From contig JAOTZA010000087.1 in assembly GCA_029861655.1 (NCBI GenBank), positions 1 to 11,136 on the forward strand: a stretch of DNA of 11,136 nt, in the 5' to 3' direction. This document shows, piece after piece, positions 7,639 through 11,136 of this stretch (positions within the stretch are counted from its first letter, which is position 1; every line of letters starts with the position of its first letter). The position numbers were made by a program, and so were the translations under genes. The stretch comes from Acidobacteriota bacterium. Lineage in GTDB: Bacteria; Acidobacteriota; Thermoanaerobaculia; Multivoradales; JAHEKO01. Below the pieces are notes generated by a model. The model made no database searches and was not told the DNA's origin. It saw only the letters and a program-made list of their open reading frames with translations.

Positions 7639-8460
7639 GCGACCCGTCGAATGAAGAGGAGACCGTTCAAGCTCACCACGTTGTTGGCTCTGGTTCTGGG
7701 CCTGGCCTCGTTGGGCGCCGAGGCCCAGGTCTCCCTGGGTGTCAACCGGCTTCTGGTCGTGAGCGCCGCGGGCAGCGCCACTCAAAACTGCACGGGCCTG
7801 CGGGACACTCTGGCGGGAATCACCACCACGGCTGCGGACAACCCCTATGTGCTCCGTCTCGAGCCCGGTGAGTACGACTGCGGGGCCACCTCCTTGGTCA
7901 TGAAGTCGTATGTGGATCTAGAAGGCTCGGGTGAAGGAGTCACCCGGGTCTTCGGGGTGCCGGAAGGCGACCCCCTCGTGGGCGACCCGGAGCCTGCCGT
8001 CGTTGCCATGGCCGACCAGATGGAGCTCCGCTTTCTGACCGTCGAGCACCTGGGAGACGAAGGAGGCACGACCGACCTTTGCGCCGCCGCCGCGGTCAGC
8101 GCCGGGTCCGGCGAGTCCCGTATCACTCACGCGAGCCTGGTGGCCCGAGAGGCTCTCTGCAATAGCTGCGGTCTGTTCACAAGAACGAGCGCTACCATTC
8201 GGGTGGCGGATTCGAGCATCAAAGGGGATTTTGAGGGCATTCTGATGCAGGACGGATCGTCGACGGTGTTGGTGCGCGGGTCGACGGTCGAGGGAGCCAA
8301 CGGCACGGGTGTCGTTTTCGCCGGTGCAGGCGACGTGGTGCTGCTGGCGCACTCCCAGTTGATCCATGGGTTCGATACCACGCAGGGGGGCGATCTGACG
8401 TGCCTCTACTCCTACGACGGCAACCTGGCGGAGCTGAACTCCGGCTGCAGCCCGCCTTAG
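6943..8460 (+). repeat. Tandem gene duplication
   Basis: The segment from about 6943 to 7638 is repeated in diverged form at about 7717 to 8460. The front part is closest: GTCAACCGGCTTCTGGTCGT and the eight bases after it are identical in both copies (from 6968 and 7741). The middle has diverged, with extra codons in copy 2 near 7969-7990 and 8065-8085. The ends match again. Homology starts at the signal peptide cleavage site, which marks where copy 1 was cut or rebuilt. Confidence 0.85.
7651..8460 (+). CDS. Secreted right-handed beta-helix protein, copy 2
   Basis: This 269-residue protein begins with a clear signal peptide: basic MKRRPFK, hydrophobic LTTLLALVLGLASLG, and a likely cut after AEA before Q26. 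The mature part has the same plan as copy 1, with a LRLEPGEYDC/VDLEGSGEGVTRVFG block and then repeated short strands typical of a pectin-lyase-like beta-helix. Cysteines shared with copy 1 (NCxxLRD, EYDC, TCLYSYD and the C near the end) may form disulfides; copy 2 adds further Cys (near TDLCAA and LCNSC). The ATG is 13 bases after the stop of copy 1, and I see no strong ribosome site, so translation may be coupled. Ligand and function are unknown. No sorting tail or membrane anchor is visible at the C-terminus. Confidence 0.8.
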   Translation: MKRRPFKLTTLLALVLGLASLGAEAQVSLGVNRLLVVSAAGSATQNCTGLRDTLAGITTTAADNPYVLRLEPGEYDCGATSLVMKSYVDLEGSGEGVTRVFGVPEGDPLVGDPEPAVVAMADQMELRFLTVEHLGDEGGTTDLCAAAAVSAGSGESRITHASLVAREALCNSCGLFTRTSATIRVADSSIKGDFEGILMQDGSSTVLVRGSTVEGANGTGVVFAGAGDVVLLAHSQLIHGFDTTQGGDLTCLYSYDGNLAELNSGCSPP

Positions 8461-8534
8461 CCGTTGCCCGATGTAGATGTACGCCGATTGCGGCGAGGTC
8501 AAGAGAACCAGACGCGTTGCTGTCGATCCCTTGC

Positions 8535-8562
8535 GAGAGGTGGGGTCGCCCCGGCACCTCTC
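8535..8562. terminator. Hairpin between beta-helix and PqqD genes
   Basis: GAGAGGTG and CACCTCTC form a perfect 8-bp stem, and inner GGG/CCC can extend it. It lies between two convergent genes, 4 bases beyond the pqqD-like stop. No T-run follows on either strand, so termination may need Rho, or the hairpin may mainly protect 3' ends. Confidence 0.5.
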
Positions 8563-8566
8563 CTTG

Positions 8567-8866
8567 CTACCGCGCAGAAAGCTCGATCAGGCCGTTCTCC
8601 ACGAGCTCTGCAAGCAATTCGGACAACGCCGCCCGGAGTTCTTCCGGCTCCGCATCGTAGGTCTCCAGTAAGTCCTCGAACGCCCGCTCGATGGTTTCGA
8701 ACCGGGTCACATCGGCTAGAAACCGCGATCCCGTCGCGTTCAACCCGAAATACAGCCCGGAGTCCAGGTTGAGGAGAATCGCTTCGCCGTCGATCTCACG
8801 CACCTGTACCCCCGCGGGCACCTTGGCATTCAACTCGAATGAAATCGGCTTCGAGGCAGTCGTCAC
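8567..8866 (-). CDS. PqqD-like peptide-binding protein (RRE fold)
   Basis: This is a 99-residue protein of the PqqD family, whose winged-helix RiPP recognition element binds leader peptides and hands them to a modifying enzyme. The family pattern is clear: REIDGEAILLNLDSGLYFGLNATGSRFL, then helical ERAFEDLLETYDAEPEELRAALSELLAELVENGLIEL. I chose the GTG at 8866 because residues from there match the family; the open frame runs back to 8971, but that extension (RFSDRVRQGGQEGYRK) does not look like PqqD. There is no ribosome site, but TAGACT (read on the - strand, 8874-8879) could serve as a -10 box for a leaderless message. No radical SAM enzyme or precursor gene is next to it. Its divergent neighbour is an asparagine synthetase, as in some lasso-peptide or polysaccharide loci. 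Confidence 0.82.
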   Translation of the reverse strand: MTTASKPISFELNAKVPAGVQVREIDGEAILLNLDSGLYFGLNATGSRFLADVTRFETIERAFEDLLETYDAEPEELRAALSELLAELVENGLIELSAR

Positions 8867-8987
8867 GTGGGAGAGTCTATCTTCCGGCCCCTTGGACCCT
8901 TGCAGGACAATGTGTTTCCGGTAGCCTTCTTGCCCTCCCTGCCGGACCCTGTCGGAAAATCGCCCGGCCACGCGCCAGTTCTTTCGT

Positions 8988-8993
8988 TATAAA
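8988..8993 (+). promoter_or_regulatory. Possible -10 box for the asparagine synthetase gene
   Basis: TATAAA lies in the AT-rich patch GTTATAAATTG, 11 bases before the ATG at 9005, where no ribosome site exists. A transcript starting 6-7 bases later would have almost no leader. No convincing -35 box was found at the right distance. Confidence 0.35.
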
Positions 8994-9004
8994 TTGCCAC
9001 CTCC

Positions 9005-10963
9005 ATGTGCGGGATCGTAGGAATCGCCGGTCCGGGTATCGAGAGTCGCCACGGCGATGGCCAGGGCGCCGCCCAAGCGGTGCGGCGGATGGCCGAGACG
9101 ATCACCCATCGGGGGCCGGACGGCGAGGGGTTCTACGACGATGGCGGCTGCGCCATCGGGATCCAGCGTCTGGCGATCGTCGATCTGGAAGCCTCTCCGC
9201 CGCCCTTTGCGAGCGAGGACGGTTCAATCCGGTCGGTGGTCAACGGTGAGATCTACAACGGTGACGAGCTCCGCAAAGACCTCCAGGGTCGTGGCCACCG
9301 CTTCACCACCCGCGTCGACACCGAGGTGATCCCGCATCTCTACGAGGAGCGAGGCGCCGATCTGGTGCACGCCCTCCACGGCATGTTCGCCTTGGCCGTC
9401 TGGGACAAGCGGCGCCGGACCCTGCTGTTGGCGCGCGACCGCGCCGGCGAGAAGCCGCTTTTCTATTTCGAACGCGATGGCGAGATCGCCTTCGCCTCCG
9501 AGCTGCGTGCTCTGGTTGGCCTTCCCGGGGCGCCGCGCGGGGTCGACCCCGTTGCCTTGCGCCGATACCTGCTCCATGGGTTCTTCCCGGCGCCGCTGAC
9601 GCCCTTTGCTGGTATAGAAAAACTCCCGGCGGGTCATCTGCTGACCGCCGGTCCAGAGGGCGTTGCGGTTCGATCGTACTGGGATCTGGCCGATCACTTT
9701 GAATCCTCTCAATCGGCTTCGCGCCAGCGCTCGGACATCGCCGAGGAGCTCGACGAACGTCTGGCGCGGGCGGTGGAGCGCCGGCGCAAGAGCGATGTGC
9801 CGGTGGGTGTGTTTCTCTCGGGAGGGCTCGATTCCTCCACGGTGCTGGCCTACATGGCCGAGCAAGTGGGGGTGGGTGTCCCGGTGTTCGCCCTGGGGCA
9901 CACCGACGCGGGTTTTGACGAGGCGGGGTTCGCGCGCGAGACGGCACAGTTCTTCGATGCCGATTTTCATCAGCTCGTGCTCTCGGAAGCGGATCTCGCC
10001 GATGGCTTGAGAAGAGTGGGGGAGGGCTTCGACGAACCGCTCGGAGACGCATCGACGATTCCTTCGCATCTTTTGGCTCGTTTTGCGCGCGACCGCGTCA
10101 AGGTCGTTCTCTCCGGTGAAGGAGCCGACGAGCTTTTTGCCGGGTATCCCACCTATCTCGGCCACCGAGTCGCCGGGTGGTATGGAAAACTCCCGGCTGC
10201 GGTGGGGCGTGCTCTTCTCGGGGCGGCCGCCAAAATGTTGCCCGTCAAGATGGGGAACGTCGGCCCCGACTATCTCCTCCAGATGTTCGCCTCGGCGGCT
10301 CAACGGAGCCTGATCGAACGGCACTCGATCTGGTTCGGTTGTCTGGCGCCCGAACGCCATGGCGAGCTCTTCTCCGACCGCCTCAATGAGCTCCTCGCCG
10401 ATGACGACCCCTTTGCCTCGGCCCGCTCACAGCTCGACGGCCGCGAGTTCCCGGACGATCTCGCTCGGCTCCTCTACACTGACTTTACGATGTATCTCCA
10501 GGACGATCTTCTGACCAAGGTGGATCGCGCCACGATGCTGGCTTCGCTCGAGGCACGGGCGCCGTTTCTGGACCACGAGCTGGCCGAGTTCGTCGCCGGG
10601 CTTCCATCCGGGCTCAAGCTCTCGGGTCTGACGACCAAGGCAATCCTGCGTCGTGCCGTTCGGCGCCGTCTTCCCAAATCCGTGCTCAGCCGCCGCAAAC
10701 GCGGCTTCAACATTCCTTTCTCTCGCTGGCTCCTCCATGGGTTGGGAGAGCAGCTGCGCGAGCGGTTCTCACCCGAAAAGGTGGAGTCGCGCGGGCTGTT
10801 CTCGCCCGCCGGGGTCAACCGGTTGCTCGACGAGCACCTCTCGCTCGAGGCGGACCATCGCAAGCCGCTTTTTGCGCTTCTTGTTTTTGATCTTTGGTGC
10901 GATCGGTTCTTTGGCGACGGCAACACCGTGCCGCTTGGTGGGGATGCTGTCCCGCCTCGCTGA
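9005..10963 (+). CDS. asnB: Glutamine-dependent asparagine synthetase-like amidotransferase
   Basis: This 652-residue protein has both domains of AsnB. The N-terminal glutaminase domain begins MCGIVGI with the nucleophile Cys2, and has RGPDGEG, R55 (QRLAIVDL), N80/E82 (NGEIYN) and D105 (VDTEV). The synthetase domain has the ATP-pyrophosphatase loop SGGLDSS at 272-278, then GEGADELFAGYPTY, the DLLTKVDRATM segment and a C-terminal RRKRGFNIPFSRWL. All key residues look intact, so ammonia from glutamine should be used to amidate an acid activated with ATP. The substrate may be aspartate, or a carboxylate in a polysaccharide or peptide product, since such AsnB paralogs are common in exopolysaccharide and RiPP loci. 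The divergent PqqD-like gene favours a specialised role. The Met start must precede Cys2, which fixes 9005. No ribosome site is present. Confidence 0.93.
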   Translation: MCGIVGIAGPGIESRHGDGQGAAQAVRRMAETITHRGPDGEGFYDDGGCAIGIQRLAIVDLEASPPPFASEDGSIRSVVNGEIYNGDELRKDLQGRGHRFTTRVDTEVIPHLYEERGADLVHALHGMFALAVWDKRRRTLLLARDRAGEKPLFYFERDGEIAFASELRALVGLPGAPRGVDPVALRRYLLHGFFPAPLTPFAGIEKLPAGHLLTAGPEGVAVRSYWDLADHFESSQSASRQRSDIAEELDERLARAVERRRKSDVPVGVFLSGGLDSSTVLAYMAEQVGVGVPVFALGHTDAGFDEAGFARETAQFFDADFHQLVLSEADLADGLRRVGEGFDEPLGDASTIPSHLLARFARDRVKVVLSGEGADELFAGYPTYLGHRVAGWYGKLPAAVGRALLGAAAKMLPVKMGNVGPDYLLQMFASAAQRSLIERHSIWFGCLAPERHGELFSDRLNELLADDDPFASARSQLDGREFPDDLARLLYTDFTMYLQDDLLTKVDRATMLASLEARAPFLDHELAEFVAGLPSGLKLSGLTTKAILRRAVRRRLPKSVLSRRKRGFNIPFSRWLLHGLGEQLRERFSPEKVESRGLFSPAGVNRLLDEHLSLEADHRKPLFALLVFDLWCDRFFGDGNTVPLGGDAVPPR

Positions 10964-10973
10964 CGGGCGGCTC

Positions 10974-11011
10974 AAGAAAAAGCGGCCCGCCGCCTCGGAG
11001 GCGACGGGCCG
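10974..11011 (-). terminator. Intrinsic terminator between convergent genes
   Basis: CGGCCCG/CGGGCCG (7 bp), a C/A mismatch and CGCCT/AGGCG (5 bp) form a strong stem with a 3-base loop at 10983-11011. Read on the - strand it is followed by GCTTTTTCTT, a proper T-tract, so it terminates the gene entering from the right edge. On the + strand it may also stop asnB transcription, but no T-run follows there. Confidence 0.8.
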
Positions 11012-11039
11012 TTCGGACTAGCTTGCGGTTCCTCGTTGC

Positions 11040-11136
11040 CTAGGGCGCGAAGTCGTCGATCTGTTCGTAGCCTTCCGGCAGCACCATCTCGAAGAGCTTG
11101 GGGTCGAGCTCCGGGTCGACCATGACCTCCGCCATG
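11040..11136 (-). CDS. C-terminal end of an unidentified protein
   Basis: The - strand frame is open from the window edge to a TAG at 11040-11042. The last residues read MAEVMVDPELDPKLFEMVLPEGY and then EQIDDFAP. The ExDPxLFxxxxPEGY pattern resembles the C-terminus of LolA-like or related periplasmic proteins seen in several Gram-negative phyla (from memory, not searched). Its stop lies 29 bases from the intrinsic terminator. An ATG is present at the very edge, but a complete gene this short is unlikely. Function cannot be stated from 32 residues. Confidence 0.55.
   Translation of the reverse strand, partial: MAEVMVDPELDPKLFEMVLPEGYEQIDDFAP

Noticed and set aside
6943..8460. Phage tail-fibre or mobile element origin of the beta-helix pair
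   Set aside because: There are no integrase, structural phage genes, terminal repeats or composition shift nearby; copy 2 has a normal Sec-type signal peptide, which phage fibres lack.
8867..8971. N-terminal extension of the PqqD-like protein to 8971
   Set aside because: The extra 35 residues do not match the family and would cover the likely promoter region between the divergent genes.
9224..10360. A 378-codon open frame on the - strand
   Set aside because: It is antisense to the clearly real asparagine synthetase, its translation shows no domain, and long shadow frames are common in GC-rich coding DNA.
8567..10963. A complete lasso-peptide cluster
   Set aside because: No precursor peptide, B2 protease or transporter is visible; the asparagine synthetase has an intact glutaminase site and is divergent from the PqqD-like gene.

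Overview
The window is GC-rich bacterial DNA, with strong G/C bias at third codon positions. Its gene mix is a heterodisulfide-reductase-like electron-transfer operon, a PAS sensor kinase pair, secreted beta-helix proteins, and a PqqD protein beside an asparagine synthetase. This would fit a large-genome soil or sediment bacterium such as an Acidobacteriota or deltaproteobacterial-type lineage. That placement is inference: the window has no rRNA or other phylogenetic marker.

Left part (1-3708, + strand): a tight operon. It holds the end of a CCG-domain (HdrB/HdrD-type) iron-sulfur subunit, a very large HdrA fused to an MvhD domain, a small zinc-ribbon protein and a hemerythrin-like protein. 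Genes overlap or are a few bases apart. The main result is in HdrA. The reading frame is interrupted by one TGA at 1085-1087, exactly where the family has the second Cys of its conserved DCxxC motif, and the same frame continues to 3037. A perfect 7-bp hairpin with a GGTC loop lies 20 nt behind the TGA, which is the layout of a bacterial SECIS element. I therefore read 491-3037 as one selenoprotein (Sec199, 848 residues), not as two broken genes.

Middle part (3798-6753, - strand): a two-component pair that converges on the Hdr operon. It is a membrane-bound PAS-PAS histidine kinase followed by, and overlapping, a NarL/FixJ-type response regulator. A perfect 7+2+7 inverted repeat upstream of the kinase is a candidate operator.

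Right part (6853-11136): two tandem paralogous right-handed beta-helix proteins, the first of which has lost its signal peptide; a PqqD-like protein on the - strand; a divergently transcribed glutamine-dependent asparagine synthetase; a strong intrinsic terminator; and at the edge the C-terminus of a - strand gene. The PqqD/AsnB pair recalls RiPP (lasso-type) or exopolysaccharide loci, but no precursor, protease or transporter is visible, so its pathway stays open.

There are no rRNA or tRNA genes, CRISPR arrays or insertion sequences that I can recognise. Apart from the ambiguous 5' end of the first beta-helix gene, no gap between genes exceeds about 200 bases.
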